Below, piece by piece: positions 1-10,654 of a DNA stretch of 64,000 nucleotides; the first letter of the stretch is position 1; every line of letters begins with the position of its first letter. A model generated the notes under the pieces. That model made no database searches, was not told the DNA's origin, and was given only the letters and a program-made list of their open reading frames with translations. The stretch spans positions 970,941-1,034,940 of the forward strand of contig VSDK01026008.1 in assembly GCA_009767595.1 (NCBI GenBank), given 5' to 3'. A program made the translations under genes and the position numbers. The DNA is from Symbiodinium kawagutii (taxonomy: Eukaryota > Sar > Dinophyceae > Suessiales > Symbiodiniaceae).

Positions 1-1480
1 AAGGCAAATGCGCAAGTCACATCGGCGGAAAAAAACACAAATTGTCCCAATGAAAGAAAGTCAATATGAGTATATAGGTTATGTTGTGGTAAGTCAGTTT
101 TCAATTGAATTTAGCAAGGGTTCCAAAGGCTCCGCTACCAGCCTCTTCACAGGAGGCGAACACTTGCATTATAATACAATCGTGAATCAAAAAATCATCA
201 TGCATGCTTAACCTTTGCATGCCGCAGCGGCTGCCTTATGTAACGACTGCATGCAACGTCTGCAACGTGGAAAAAATCCACGGTCTGCAATGACAAAGCT
301 TTTTCAACGTCAAAAACTATTTTCATTGCCCCGGCCCCAACATGTCCATGTTGTGTGCTAAGTGCGCGCGTTAACCCTCAAAATTGACATGTGTTTTCAT
401 TCACTTTTTTTGTTTCCAGAAGCCCCAGAAATGATCTAATTCCAGGTAGGTAATGCCATGACATGCAGCATAGATTTACGGAAAAACAATTGCATTCAAG
501 AAGTGGTCCAAGAACATGATGGCCAAAGGCAACCCTTCTTCAGGAATCTGAACAAACAATTGTTGGGACACGTGATATATAATATATATTTCATAATTTG
601 TTTTATATATATCATAATATCAAAATCATTTCATAGCATATCAGTTGCCAGTAATCCAATTCTATTGTGGTCCCATGATTGAACCACCCAAGAACCATTT
701 ACTATTGAATTAATTGTGGTAAGAAAGCCTTGCTTGGATGAGCTGCAAAGATTTTACCCTCAACAGTTACCACATTGATTGGTTCATCTAATTATTTGTT
801 CTAAATTAAACCAAGTTCCATACTATATGACTATAGACTATAGGCTATAGACTGACTATGTGACTAGATTATAATATATTGACTACATTATAGACTGTAT
901 TTCTTTAAATTACTTCATAATATATAAGACATCTAATTATTTGCTAAAATTACATGTTACATGGTGGTATTTTGTCATTTGTGTCCTGCCAACACCCAAG
1001 GAATAGGTGCATCCCTCAGGCATAGTTGTATTGTGTATTTTGTTTGTTGCTGCCTTGTGTTCATAAAGCATGCTTGTTGAAATCAGGGTAGGCTGGGATG
1101 GATTGTATTTTTTACTTTTTTCTTTGGAATTGAGTGTGGAATTTGATCCCACAGAAAATTCCAGACAAGGAGAGGCAAATTTGCAGGAAATGGGCCACAG
1201 ATATTGCAGGCTAGGCTCAAAGAGAGGAGGCTAAACACATTTTGGAGAAGGGATCAGGTTTCCCATTTGGGAAAAACAATTCAAAGGGAGTCTGAGGGGC
1301 GGGATCCAAGCCACAAAAAAACACAAAACAAGATTGAGATTTTTTTTTTGAGCAAAATCTGGTCCCATCTCTCTTGTGCACTTTTTGCTGCGCAGTTTAA
1401 AGGTAAACCCCTTTGACGACTGTTACAGGGGGGGGGTAGGTCCAACCGTCATCTCTTTATACGGGCTTACGGGCAACAAA
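1..1480. other. AT-rich non-coding stretch
   Basis: No convincing exon is visible. The stretch holds TA-rich tracts near 575-640, an imperfect repeat of GACTATAGACTATAGGC type near 820-880, and homopolymer runs near 1310-1350 and 1425-1437. Short frames here have neither the codon composition nor the splice signals of the islands further right. Confidence 0.6.
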
Positions 1481-1489
1481 AAGCAAGCG

Positions 1490-1511
1490 CTTGAGCCAAA
1501 ATGGCTACGCT
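1490..1511 (-). other. Dinoflagellate spliced-leader relic
   Basis: Read on the minus strand, the last 20 bases are CGTAGCCATTTTGGCTCAAG, identical to positions 3-22 of the dinoflagellate spliced leader. Of the two leading bases, the first (A) is allowed and the second is G instead of C, so 21 of 22 positions agree. The next bases are CGCTTG, not GT, so this lacks the donor of a spliced-leader RNA gene. It is better read as a leader left in the genome when a trans-spliced mRNA was copied back. Upstream, TTTTACTTTGAG could be the degraded 3' end of an earlier leader, as in tandem relics. The match is direct; retroposition is inference. Confidence 0.85.
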
Positions 1512-1953
1512 CAAAGTAAAATCATTTGTTCCCTGCCTGCGCTCCGTGCGCCGGCAAAAGCAAAGGCAGCTGTGGGGCATTCAGAATCCGAAAATTGGCG
1601 GCGCTCCAATTATAGCCGCATGAAGCAAGCTGGGACACAATTTCGACACAATTTAAGAAACAAAATCAAATGAAAATCCACACCTTTCCGGTGTCCGAAG
1701 CACATGCATGGAAATGGGAGGGAAAAAAAGGCTTTTCCCGTCTGCCACGCATGTGTGCAAGAAATGTTTCATCGCCGTTCCAAACTATCTAATTATTCTT
1801 GTCCGTCTCATTTGTTGGGCAGAAACACCGTTTTTGCGCACTAGCCTTTGCAGTGGTTTTTGCAAAGTTCCCTCAGCGCACGCCTTCGTTGAGCGATTGG
1901 GAGGGTTTTGCAACAAAGGGACAGGAAAAACGTCTAAAATGACATGTTTGCAG

Positions 1954-2047
1954 GCAAAATCCATGTTTTCAACGTGCTCACGCGCCCAAGCAACCGTGTG
2001 GGGATCACCACCTTCCGACTGCCAAAGCACGACAAGGACAGAACTAG
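1954..2047 (+). CDS. Coding exon, unknown protein
   Basis: An acceptor TTTGCAG is followed by an open frame reading KIHVFNVLTRPSNRVGITTF then RLPKHDKDRTR, ending at AACTAG before GCAAGG, a GC-type donor of the kind dinoflagellates use. Codons favour C or G at position three. I do not recognise the family. The same frame stays open past the proposed donor to 2171, so the 3' edge is uncertain. Confidence 0.5.
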
Positions 2048-2524
2048 GCAAGGTTCTGTCAAAACGAGGGTTGAAGAACCCACAACCATGAGCACAAGGT
2101 TCATTGACTCCGAAGCGATACTAGCAACCACAAACTGTGCTTCAACGAATGAACCTTGTGCGGGAAAGTAATGAAAAAAGGATCATTCACCAAGATTCTT
2201 TTAGCAACCAAAGACTAGAGACCAATGAAAACAACGCGACTGCATGGATTTGAGAACGCAAATGTCCAGAATGGGTACCGGTGACATGGTGGAGTTGACA
2301 AATGGTTTCACGAGATTCGTGCGATCAACGTTGGGAAACTGCTGAAGGTACCGCCAAATTCACAATAATCCATCAGCAATGCCATGATATACAATCAACA
2401 GTTGAGATTGACAATAGTCCACCAACAATCCAAGCATCAACACGCAATAACCAGCTCGCAAAATCGGTGCACCAACAATCAACGAACAAATTTGCTGATC
2501 GATCGTTGGCGGTCAACATCTGTC

Positions 2525-2659
2525 AACACTCCCTCCCAATACTACGCAGCCTCCCGCGGCGCGTTGCATTTTGTATTCGGGAATCTGTTCATATCTGTTC
2601 CATGCCAGGGATTTCCCTGTCAGACAGCTGCTTCGTCACTGGGTTGGTCCAAAAGTCGG
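2525..2659 (+). CDS. Coding exon, unknown protein
   Basis: The frame reads SQYYAASRGALHFVFGNLF then ISVPCQGFPCQTAASSLG and ends at a GTAACC donor. It has a short hydrophobic patch (HFVFGNLFISV). No AG lies just upstream, so the 5' edge is not fixed. It may belong with the segment at 1954-2047 on the same strand. The family is not recognised. Confidence 0.45.
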
Positions 2660-2699
2660 GTAACCATCCAGCTCTTCATATTTCCCAAATGAATTGTTT

Positions 2700-3430
2700 G
2701 GATAAACCCATTTGAGAGATGAAGCAACCATCATTGACCAACCAACCAAAATCATTGACCAACACGCTCAACAGTGGCATTTTGCTTCAACAAACATGTG
2801 GGCGTAGGGAATTAGAGTTGCTAGAACAGCTGGCATAAGCATACTATCCATGCACATCTAATTTTCTCTGAGTCATTCTGATCCAAAATTCTAGGTTGCA
2901 TGACCAGTACCAGTTGGCCATACGTGAATAAATTCAAATGTATCTATCCCATGGCAGTTAGACCCACCAGACACTGCGGCCAAGTGGCTCTTATTACCGC
3001 GAAGACGATAATTGTTATATACGTCAAGAAGAAGAAAACCTCTGTGCTGTGCATGCGTTTGCTCAATGGGTCCCTCCAAGTTCTGGAGAGGTTGATGGGT
3101 TGCCAGTGATGGATGAAGCTTAGCGGTGGTTAATGATGCTTAGGCATAGTGGTGGTTGATGAAGATGCTTGGGCATAGTTGATGATGGCTACCATCATTC
3201 ATGATGGCTCACGGATGCAGCTCCGTGATAGTTGATGCCACTTGACCAGTGGCGGTGTCTTTCCATTGGTCCATGACGCTTAAGAGCCTACAGTGGGCTC
3301 CCAACTTCATATGAGCCTACCCTCCAAAGGTGGCATTGAGGATGTGCTTCCACCCTGCGCAGGTCTAGCACTGATCCTTGACAGGGATGCGGGCTCACGG
3401 TGGCTAAGCGTGGGGGTAAACACCACCAAT
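2700..3430. other. Non-coding, degenerate GATGGTT repeats
   Basis: From 3090 to 3260 the plus strand is rich in GTTGATGATGCTTAGG-like units, the TGATGGT polarity seen beside many islands. No supported gene. Confidence 0.5.
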
Positions 3431-3435
3431 ATCCA

Positions 3436-3935
3436 CTATAATAATGATTGACAACTGCTGGTAGTGGTGAATAGTGGCTTATGATGATGGCTACGCCAAA
3501 TCACAGGGGCTGGCAACCAACAAAACACAATAGAAACATATAGAAACAACAATCGTTGGGCAATATCTTGGCGGTGGGTCAAGGGCCCTCGTACCCCCTT
3601 CTGCACACATGCCGAATTAAACGAAGTGGTCTTTGTTGGGATGTCCAACCATTGTTGGTTATGGGCCTGGCCCATGGCCGTTCTTGTGCAAGTATCCTCT
3701 GAGAAATAGTCTGGGAATTGTTCTTCGAAGCCCATTATCTGGCATTTGGTCCGCCATTCAGAATTTCAATGTGTTTCATTGTCGGTCGATAATGTAGCGA
3801 AGCAGCCCAACAGCATAAGCTATTTCTATGCATCGTCATAGGCTGATTTTTTTTCCATCGCCGTCTCGAGGAGTTCAGCGGCATATTGCCCGTCATTATC
3901 TTTTCTAAACCGTCAACAAGCCATCCGCTAACCAT
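3436..3935 (-). pseudogene. Frame-broken coding relic
   Basis: Several minus frames look like protein in turn but are interrupted. One reads KDNDGQYAAELLETAMEKKS then AYDDA and meets a stop; a one-base shift continues as IEIAYAVGLLRYIIDRQ. A later frame reads MGFEEQFPDYFSEDTCTRTA and runs to a possible GTACGA donor near 3590. Such frame changes without splice signals suggest decay by small indels. An 8-A run beside the first piece could also be a sequencing slip. Lower GC than the exon islands fits an old copy. Confidence 0.4.
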
Positions 3936-4228
3936 GGCGAATCGCTACCAAACCATCTATCAGGCATCTTCTAATCAGCTTTAAGTCTTTAACCATCATC
4001 AACCACTATTATCAACCAATACCAACGATTGCTAACCACTATTGACCATTGTCCATCCTGCAACCTTCAACAACCATTCCTATACCCACTGTGAGCCATA
4101 ATCAATGAGGAATGAGCAACTTGTCAATAGCCGTAGTCAATGGCTCATGGGTGATAGGTCCAATAGATTCCAATAGATTCCGCACGTCAACCATCAATGA
4201 GCCCCCTACTATGAACCGTAGTTCTCAC

Positions 4229-4318
4229 AGTTTCTCTCCAGGAGGTCAGTACTTGGGCGATTGCAACGAGCAAGGGCAGGAAGGTGAGAGCCATGAGCCA
4301 AACCCCAGTCCCGTCATG
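4229..4318 (-). CDS. Exon with a transmembrane helix
   Basis: After a CTACCACAG acceptor the frame gives GVWLMALTFLPLLVAIAQVL followed by TSWRETV, then a GTGAGA donor. The 19-residue hydrophobic run is long enough for one membrane helix. It lies just downstream, on the same strand, of the vWA-like segment at 4563-4870 and could be the C-terminal anchor of the same protein, as in alpha-2/delta-like proteins. That link is inference. Confidence 0.5.
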
Positions 4319-4562
4319 CTGTGGTAGTGGTGAAAACAACGGGAAAAGAAACACCAATATTGGGGGTCAACAAGTGTTGATGAGTTGATACTAGCGAATT
4401 CATTTTGATTGATGATGGCCACGACTGGTAATCTACCATTTCGGTCACACCATTCGTGGTAGCCCGCTTAGCAATACGCCTGGCTCCTTAGCTCCCTCCC
4501 AACCACAAGCCAGTTATTGATTACTCAATGTCAATTGTCCATTTCCACGGCTAAAACTGTCA

Positions 4563-4870
4563 GACCATAACCATAAAATCATCGGGAGAACAAGAAACCA
4601 TGTCGTGTGACGTTTTGGCACGCCAAGGAGCATAGTAATGCGACACTTTCTCCAGGACAGGACGAACATTCGTCGGCCAATTGCCTGTTGGAAACGCTCT
4701 CATGGTGCTCCAGTTTCCATTTGGCTGTGGGTCACCATCAGCTAAACGCCGAGCACGCAATTGACATGTAAACAGCTGTTGAATTGTCTTCCAAATACTG
4801 CTGTGTCTTTGTATAATCTGATCCAAACCTCCCATCAGTCACAACGATTATGAAAGTTTTACCATCGCAC
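4563..4870 (-). pseudogene. vWA-like domain, second half, frameshifted
   Basis: One minus frame reads KTFIIVVTDGRFGSDYTKTQ then QYLEDNSTAVYMSIAC. Hydrophobic strand plus TDG, a helix and another strand is the beta4-alpha5-beta5 pattern of von Willebrand A domains, where the TDG aspartate contributes to the metal site. The frame then stops. A second frame continues NGNWSTMRAF and VLEKVSHYYAPWRAKTS, resembling the stretch after the vWA domain in calcium-channel alpha-2/delta-like proteins of protists. No AG or GT explains the frame change, so I call a decayed copy. The family assignment is from memory of the pattern, not a search. Confidence 0.42.
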
Positions 4871-4901
4871 ACCCATCATTCACCGGCGATTCGTCGTATA
4901 C

Positions 4902-5008
4902 CTGGTAAACCCACAAAATCTTGCCACAAAAATAGTCCCCATGGCTGCTGCGTTGCTTCTTGGCTGCCAGAATCCTATGGAATCGCCAGGGGACGAACAT
5001 TGGGCAAA
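4902..5008 (-). CDS. Possible exon or part of the vWA relic
   Basis: With acceptor AACTTAG and donor GTATAC the frame reads FAQCSSPGDSIGFWQPRSNA then AAMGTIFVARFCGFT. A different frame over the same bases, HGDYFCGKILWVYQVYDESP, runs straight towards the vWA strand at 4870 after one small shift. The second reading makes the region intronless and decayed. The two cannot be separated by eye. Confidence 0.35.
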
Positions 5009-5098
5009 CTAAGTTCGGCATGGCTCAAGCCATCCTCAATCCTCCTCTGGAAACATGTTTTTGCACCCTGGTTGATGTAGTCAGCATATGAACGCACA

Positions 5099-5300
5099 CT
5101 AAAAGGTTCCAAGTTGGTCCCAAGCTGGTATTGAGTGCCATGACCATATTTCTTGCATTGCAGGAATCATGGGATCTATTTTCTGTCGGTCCCACACGCA
5201 GTTGAGTCTATTTGGGGAAGGTTCTGTGACTGCGGCGGATGCCCCCTTGTAATTAGCACAAACATCGACGTTGTTCAGAATAACAATCTTAAAACATCTT
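5099..5300 (-). pseudogene. Probable vWA N-terminal half relic
   Basis: The frame IVILNNVDVCANYKGASAAV then TEPSPNRLN and KIDPMIPAMQEIW resembles the vWA beta3 strand (hhhFN), the following helix and the region before the TDG strand. It ends at a TAG in frame. Order and spacing relative to 4563-5008 agree with one vWA domain read right to left without introns. Confidence 0.38.
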
Positions 5301-5493
5301 AAAACAATCTGCTGGTGGCTTGGAAGGACCATTGTGTGCGTGGAAACTCCCCATGAGCTTGGCAAAGATGTGTCTTTTCTTCCTGTTCGAATTCAGTTCT
5401 ACCGACTCAGACTGGTATCAGTGGCAGCCCCCAGTTACAAGTTCGTTTGCCACCCTGCTAACTATAGCTACATCTGCTGTAATCGGCAGTTAC

Positions 5494-5638
5494 CCGAACT
5501 TTTCAAACAACTGCGCGATCTTGTGGGCACCACCCAAGATAGCCCCATCATGGTTGCGAGTCGGTGCTTGGATATGCATCCCCAGCGAGTATATCCCACC
5601 ATGGGTATAGGGTCTGTATCCCATGGAGCCAACGCCAG
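5494..5638 (-). CDS. Coding exon, unknown protein
   Basis: Acceptor GTGTGCAG, then GVGSMGYRPYTHGGIYSLGM, HIQAPTRNHDGAILGGAHKI and AQLFEKFG, then a GTAACT donor. The frame has a stop just before the acceptor, as expected for an intron end. The opposite strand carries a 175-codon frame (5271-5798) across the same bases. I prefer the minus call because it is bounded by splice signals and its neighbours are minus. Confidence 0.45.
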
Positions 5639-5859
5639 CTGCACACCCAAGTGGTCACAAGGCCCTGCCGCTGCCTGCAAACGTGATCCTGAGTCATGGA
5701 AGGCGCCAAGCCGAACCCTTGGAGACGTGCCACCCCATCCAACTGCGATGGCTATGGAAGCCTTGTGGGTGGAGCCAGTCAGATTGCTAAGTGCATGAAT
5801 TGTTACCACGTGAAATTTGATGTGTCTCTGCTTTATCCCGTGAATTTTTGTGTGTCGCT

Positions 5860-6040
5860 GATGTTTGTGCATACATACACATACCACATATCCATATGTA
5901 TGTGTGCGTGTGTCTGTCTTTTAGTTGTTGTTTATTCATTTATTAATCTAATTATTCACTTTATTTACTCATGTATTTTTCACCTATTTCACAATATCTA
6001 CATATTCATACTTATATCTGCATATGTGCTTGTAAAGGAG
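5860..6040. repeat. Low-complexity T/AT-rich tract
   Basis: Runs of CATACACATACC, TGTGTGCGTGTG and TTATTTAT-like units. No coding signal. Confidence 0.7.
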
Positions 6041-6212
6041 TCAGTGTGAAGCAAATATGCGATGATAATGTCACTTCATGTCTGGACTCTTGCCCCCCGA
6101 CCACCCAAAAAAAGGAAAGCTCCCATTGCTAAACAGGTAGCCACGGATCATGACAGCTCACCCCACCCTTTGGCTCAATGTTGGTGACAGGTGGGCACGA
6201 CATCCAAAGTGA

Positions 6213-6461
6213 CTATTTCTGGGGAGAGGTTTTTACGTGTAAGCCCCAAGCAAAATATAGAAGCTGAGGCCTTGGGGGGGTTGAAGTTCCGCTGGTGCGT
6301 ACAAGTGGACCAAGGCTTTTACACCCGGTATGGTCCATGTTGGGAATCACTGCTTTGATCATTGAATGTTTCATTCTGGCTTTTCCCGAGCAGGGATTGG
6401 GTATTGACAGACCGTTGCTGTTTCCCCACTGATTTCTCACAAAATGGGAATCTATGTGCAC
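6213..6461 (-). pseudogene. Coding-like frame, unknown
   Basis: An 82-codon minus frame reads HFVRNQWGNSNGLSIPNPCS, then MIKAVIPNMDHTGCKSLG and PQLLYFAWGLHVKTSPQK before a stop. GC and codon use resemble the relic block at 3.4-5.6 kb, not the GC-rich islands. It is probably part of the same decayed copy. Confidence 0.3.
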
Positions 6462-6549
6462 AGCCCACCTTCTTTCTACCTAGTCCACCCACACCTGGGT
6501 TGCACCAAAGATGGGCCGAGTTTTAAAAAAAATGCATTTGTTTGTATGT

Positions 6550-7390
6550 AAAACTAAAACAAGTGGTGGATTTTCCTCTTCCAGGTTAGCTTACCGGAGT
6601 GTCATTAGATGTGATTATTAATTTTTGTTAGCCATCCTAGTTCACGTTGCTAGACAGTATCAATAGTGATGGCTCACAGCGGTTAATTACGAGGGGTCAT
6701 AATGATGGTATATTTTGATGGCCAACAAGATGAAACATTAGTTGAGTATCATGAGCCACCATTGACATTGCCAACCACATTTAACTCCTAACTATCACTA
6801 ACGAATGACAATGAGCTGTTAGCCGCTACTCTACAACATTATATAACCAACATCAGCCACGATCAACCCTCATTGACCATTACTAAGAATCAGCGGTTCC
6901 TGGTTTCAAGCCCTCTGAAAAATGTGAGTCAACCGACCAACCATCTCAAGTATTAACTAGAAACTATGTAGACAATCACCAATGAAAACCATCCCTAATG
7001 AACTTGACTAGTCAACCAACCAACCATCCCTAACGAAAATGTTGCCACTTGACAAGTCATTCAGAAAACATCAGAGGCACACCCTGGGATTCTAACCTGG
7101 AAGCTGACAATCATCATTTGGCAGTGGGTCAGTTCACCCCGTACCCCTGGCTCCCCTATCATTAACCAGGCTGTTTTCCCTATAATTGTTGGTTGTAAAC
7201 TAATTGGTTGATGAACTGCTTGACCCATAGCCATTTGTTTACAGGTAATCCATTATAAACGGTGGGTTTTCTACGCAACCAGGTGAGTTTTTCCAGGGAG
7301 GGTAGCATCGCCGACTTCGCCCAGGTGCTCGTAGAGGGTGTACAAGGCCTCAGGTTCCATGCCCCTTCGTTGATCGCGATGCGTTGGTGA
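6550..7390. other. Intron or intergenic repeats
   Basis: Degenerate GATGG (6650-6770) then AACCATC (6770-7030) polarity, plus one inverted-repeat element at 7119-7240. No exon is supported. A GC-richer patch at 7290-7390 has no clear frame. Confidence 0.5.
7119..7240. mobile_element. Short TIR element, family B
   Basis: Left end GGCAGTGGGTCAGTTCACCC, right end GCTTGACCCATAGCCAT. The ends are inverted versions of the TGGCTATGGGTCA motif. The inside carries CCCCTGGCTCCCC and GTTTTCCCT, as in the copies at 43.6, 51.4, 55.1, 59.1 and 63.8 kb. Confidence 0.65.
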
Positions 7391-7397
7391 ACACTAG

Positions 7398-7493
7398 CTG
7401 GTTGGTGGTTTCAAGCCCTGAAAAATATTAGTCAACCAACTATTTGTGAATAGTTACTAGTGAAAATTGAAAATGTTGAAAACCACCAGCCAG
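7398..7493. mobile_element. Short TIR element, family A
   Basis: Begins CTGGTTGGTGGTTTCAAGCC and ends GAAAACCACCAGCCAG, near-perfect inverted ends. CTAG precedes the left end and follows the right end, a candidate 4-bp target duplication. Too short to encode anything. Confidence 0.7.
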
Positions 7494-8544
7494 CTAGGCT
7501 TAACAGCTGGGTAACTACCAGGGTAACCAGGGTAACGAACAGTTTAGTGAGCCAACTTAGGTCGTAACTACGGTAACTACCACGTAAGTGGCAGATATAA
7601 GTTCAGTTAAAAGGCGAATATTAACCAGCTTCTCACTTTGGGGGGGCCAGTTGATTGGTGGCTTGTTTACATCAATCGCATCAGAAAGCAGCCAATGGTT
7701 GTGCAGGGGGCAATGGTTCTTCAGATAAATGGCTTGCTATCCCAAACAGTCTTGATCATTATGCTGTAGCTTGTAGCAGTAGTACTGGACAGTTGATGGT
7801 GGGGTGATCCACCACGATCCACAGTTGGCATATGTTGGCATCAACTATTACTAACAATCAGTAACAAGCATCATTTCTTGATATGATTGTAAATGGTTGG
7901 GTACGTCCACCAATGCTCGGGTAAAGCAACGATGTGCCACCCACAAATCATTCAGCTGGAGACGGGATTTATCAACACCTTTCTTGAGCATTTCCATTTT
8001 TGAACATCACCATCACGTACTAATCCTAAATCCATCACTAGATTAGTTGATGGTTGAATTTGGTACATGATGATGGCTTTATCGTTGGATCTGTTGCTGG
8101 TAGACGTAGTACTGGAAACTGTGGTGAGAACCATCATCGACCCTTTGTGGGCACGAAATCAAGTGGCTAGAACCATCAAGTGTGGCTGTTGCAGTACTGA
8201 CTATATCTTCATTGGTTGCCATTCAATCATCTATCAGCTTCTGGGTGCACGACGACGTCTCAGGGAGAACCTTCAATTTTCCCACCGCTAGTTCCTGAAA
8301 AGTTGAACCGCTTATGATTGGGTGCTTCTCAGGTTTCATCATGCGAGGTAATTCTACCAGGCCAGGTCAGCTGGTTGACTACTTGGGTGATCCCACTTAG
8401 TAAGTGAATGTAACCATGCTTAGGTCACCTATTTATCAATGGCATACCCTGCTACAATCCCCCTGGCTACTAATCACCTACCAGCCGCGGGATGATCATC
8501 CAAATCAGAGATCAGGAAGCCACGGTAGATTAAAAAATGCTTAC

Positions 8545-8601
8545 CTGCCAGGTACCCTGCAGCTATGCCTGTTTCTGCGCCATCAGCTTTGGTACCAGCT
8601 G
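8545..8601 (-). CDS. Coding exon, unknown
   Basis: Frame AAGTKADGAETGIAAGYLA ends at a textbook GGCAG/GTAAGC donor. The acceptor is probably CGCCCCAAG at 8602-8610; the same frame is open a little further upstream (WSTPQ). It lies downstream of the channel exons on the same strand. Confidence 0.5.
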
Positions 8602-8799
8602 CTTGGGGCGTTGACCAAGCCATAGTGTTCACTTAGGTGGTCACTAGGGTAACTACCACTTAGGGAAGAGATAAGTATACCGACTATACCTATATAGGTG
8701 GGAGATGACCCAACTTATATCCAGGGGGGTACCACGCGGTATGAATCAACAATCCCAATTTCAGGAGGCCCCGCTCGTCATCCATCACTGACGAATCAC

Positions 8800-8921
8800 C
8801 TGATCCAAGGTGCGTGGTATGCTGTTCCGTAGCGCATCCAGACCCACTCTCGATCCTCCCGGTTATGTTCCACATTGGCGATGAAGTCCTGTCGGGTCTT
8901 CCCAAGCTTGGGGAGCCGGCA
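8800..8921 (-). CDS. Coding exon, unknown
   Basis: Acceptor CAGCTGACAG and donor GTGATT enclose CRLPKLGKTRQDFIANVEHN then REDREWVWMRYGTAYHAPWI. The composition is charged with an aromatic C-terminal part, clearly protein-like. The flanks show the ACCATCA-left and TGATGGT-right polarity typical of islands here. The family is not recognised. It may be a cytoplasmic part of the channel encoded upstream. Confidence 0.6.
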
Positions 8922-8937
8922 CTGTCAGCTGAATGGG

Positions 8938-9015
8938 TTGCTTGCTTGCTTGCTCGCTCGCTTGCTTGCTGGCTTGCTCAAGCAAGATGATTCAGATGAT
9001 GATGCTGATGATTCG
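8938..9015. repeat. Simple repeats (GCTT)n and (GATGAT)n
   Basis: CTTGCTTGCTCGCTCG-type tetranucleotides followed by GATGATGATGCTGATGAT. Confidence 0.85.
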
Positions 9016-9191
9016 CATGGACATTTAAATCTAAGTGTTTTGGGAAAATGGAAGGCCTATTTTAAAAGTATGTACATTTAAGTCATCTTCCTTGATCCAT
9101 AAAGTAAAACATGATTATGATTTTAAAAAAATCAAAAGATGATAAAGAAAAATGTAGATTTCTACCTTTGCAAATGTTTCTTTTGGCTTAC

Positions 9192-9302
9192 CCCCAGCAA
9201 AGCTTCACCCGAACGCACGCCCTCAGCAGTCGGCTGGTCACGAGGTCGCTGTTGGATGAAAAACCCTGGGGATACAGCGAGGTCGCCGAGTTGTCCAAGT
9301 CA
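9192..9302 (-). CDS. Coding exon, minus strand favoured
   Basis: Minus frame DLDNSATSLYPQGFSSNSDL then VTSRLLRACVRVKLCW ends at a GTAAGC donor, with about 80% GC at third positions. The plus strand also reads well (SFTRTHALSSRLVTRS) after a pyrimidine-rich CCCCCAG acceptor. Neighbouring exons make minus more likely. Confidence 0.42.
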
Positions 9303-9923
9303 CTTGGTCAAAGGTTTTCCCACCTTTTGGGGGGGTTGTCCAAAACAAAGCCTCAAAAAAAGCCTCCAAAACGGGCGGCATCTCTGTGAAAAATACTTAT
9401 GACCAAAAACGGGCGGTTTCTCGATTAATAGTGGTTTTGATTGTCTACCATTTGGTGAACGGGCTTCCCTGCTAGCCCCAAATCGCTCGCCCTTGACAGG
9501 GCCAGAACGGGATACCCCAAATCGCTCCGTCCCAACCAACAGCCAGTTGGATGGATAGTAGCACCATGGCTTCCAGCGGATCCTTTCCCACATCCCCAAG
9601 TGAGGTCGGAGGTCGGAACGACGGCCTTCTATTGGCGACTAGGAATGCTACTGGGTGCCGACCCTGTTCAGGGTCCGAAGTTGCTTGAAATTTGCCATTG
9701 AACTCGAGTTATATCTGCTATTTGCCTAGTAATTAGCTACCCTAGTGATGTTCAACTACCAACTTAACTGACCGTTGGGGGGCCCACCCTCTATGGGTGA
9801 CCCCTCCAGCGATCTTCGCCGAGGGTGTCAGATGCTTTCCCCAATGTACCCGACGTGGGCAACCCATGAGCTGGACGGAGCCAAGTTCGAAAGGGAAATC
9901 GCAGCCATTTCATGAGCACCTGC

Positions 9924-10075
9924 AAGGTGGGCCCCCCTATAGCTACCACTTGCTTTATTATAAGGCCACTTGTCTCATCTTGTCTCTACTTATATCTGCC
10001 ATAACTGGTAGTTGCCCTGGTTCGAACATGTTCGAACTCAACTTAGAGCTGGTGAACGGGGGCCCACCTTGTGGG
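9924..10075. mobile_element. Short TIR element, family D
   Basis: Left end CAAGGTGGGCCCCCCTATAG and right end GGGGGCCCACCTTGT are inverted repeats. The inside holds CCATAACTGGTAGTT and GAACTCAACTTAG, shared with the copy at 19.5 kb. It lies against the 3' side of the channel S5 exon. Confidence 0.65.
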
Positions 10076-10105
10076 GGTACTGGACCATGACCATCACCCC
10101 ATGAC

Positions 10106-10220
10106 AGGTGGCCATGCCCTCCTGCAAGAGGGTGGCCAGGATCAAGGCGCTCATGGACATGAAGACGGTCAGCAGCACCATAGCCTCGGTCCCCCGGTGG
10201 AGCTTGGCAGCAGCTATGGC
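10106..10220 (-). CDS. Voltage-gated channel exon, S5 helix
   Basis: After the acceptor TTGCTTAG the frame reads IAAAKLHRGTEAMVLLTVFM then SMSALILATLLQEGMAT, ending at a GTCATG donor. About 92% of codons end in G or C, the strongest coding signal in the window. The 19-residue hydrophobic run after a basic, charged start fits an S4-S5 linker running into S5 of a Kv/Cav-type channel. It follows the linker exon at 11481 and the S4 exon at 12325 in transcription order. No pore-loop or selectivity-filter exon was found downstream. Confidence 0.68.
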
Positions 10221-10654
10221 CTAAGCAACACCTGGGGGCTGCTGAAGGTGGGGGAGGACATGATGGATATGGCTCTTGGTCGGCCAGTTACTTGCTACTG
10301 ATTTTTGCTGGCGATTTCGATTCTGGGTATTTAGGGCTACTGCTTGGGGTACTGTGCAACTGTACATAAAATCTCAGTCTGGTGGCGATTCTACTGGTCA
10401 AAGCATTGTTTCATCATAACCTGCATCAAGTTTTGCTAGCGCGTCTCAAAGGGTTGGTCTACCGTTAGCAGACGTTGAGCAGGACAAAGGTGAGAAATCA
10501 GGGTGGGAAACCTCCATCAATACCCGTGGAAATGGTCATTTCATGGTATAACCAATGCCCTCCAATGAGAAGCCTTCATCATAACCTCCATCCGCTGGGA
10601 ACCACCTCATAGTTTCTCATCCTCAGCCATGTTTGACGGCTTTCATCCCTGATC

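Noticed and set aside
1490..1511. Functional spliced-leader RNA gene
   Set aside because: The leader is followed by CGCTTG, not a GT donor, and no Sm-like site or repeat array was seen next to it.
1491..1673. Plus frame starting inside the spliced-leader match
   Set aside because: The start is made of the complementary leader sequence; no codon bias follows.
5271..5798. 175-codon plus frame, the longest in the window
   Set aside because: It overlaps a minus exon with good splice signals and neighbours on the same strand, and begins in AT-rich sequence without an acceptor. Kept only as an alternative.
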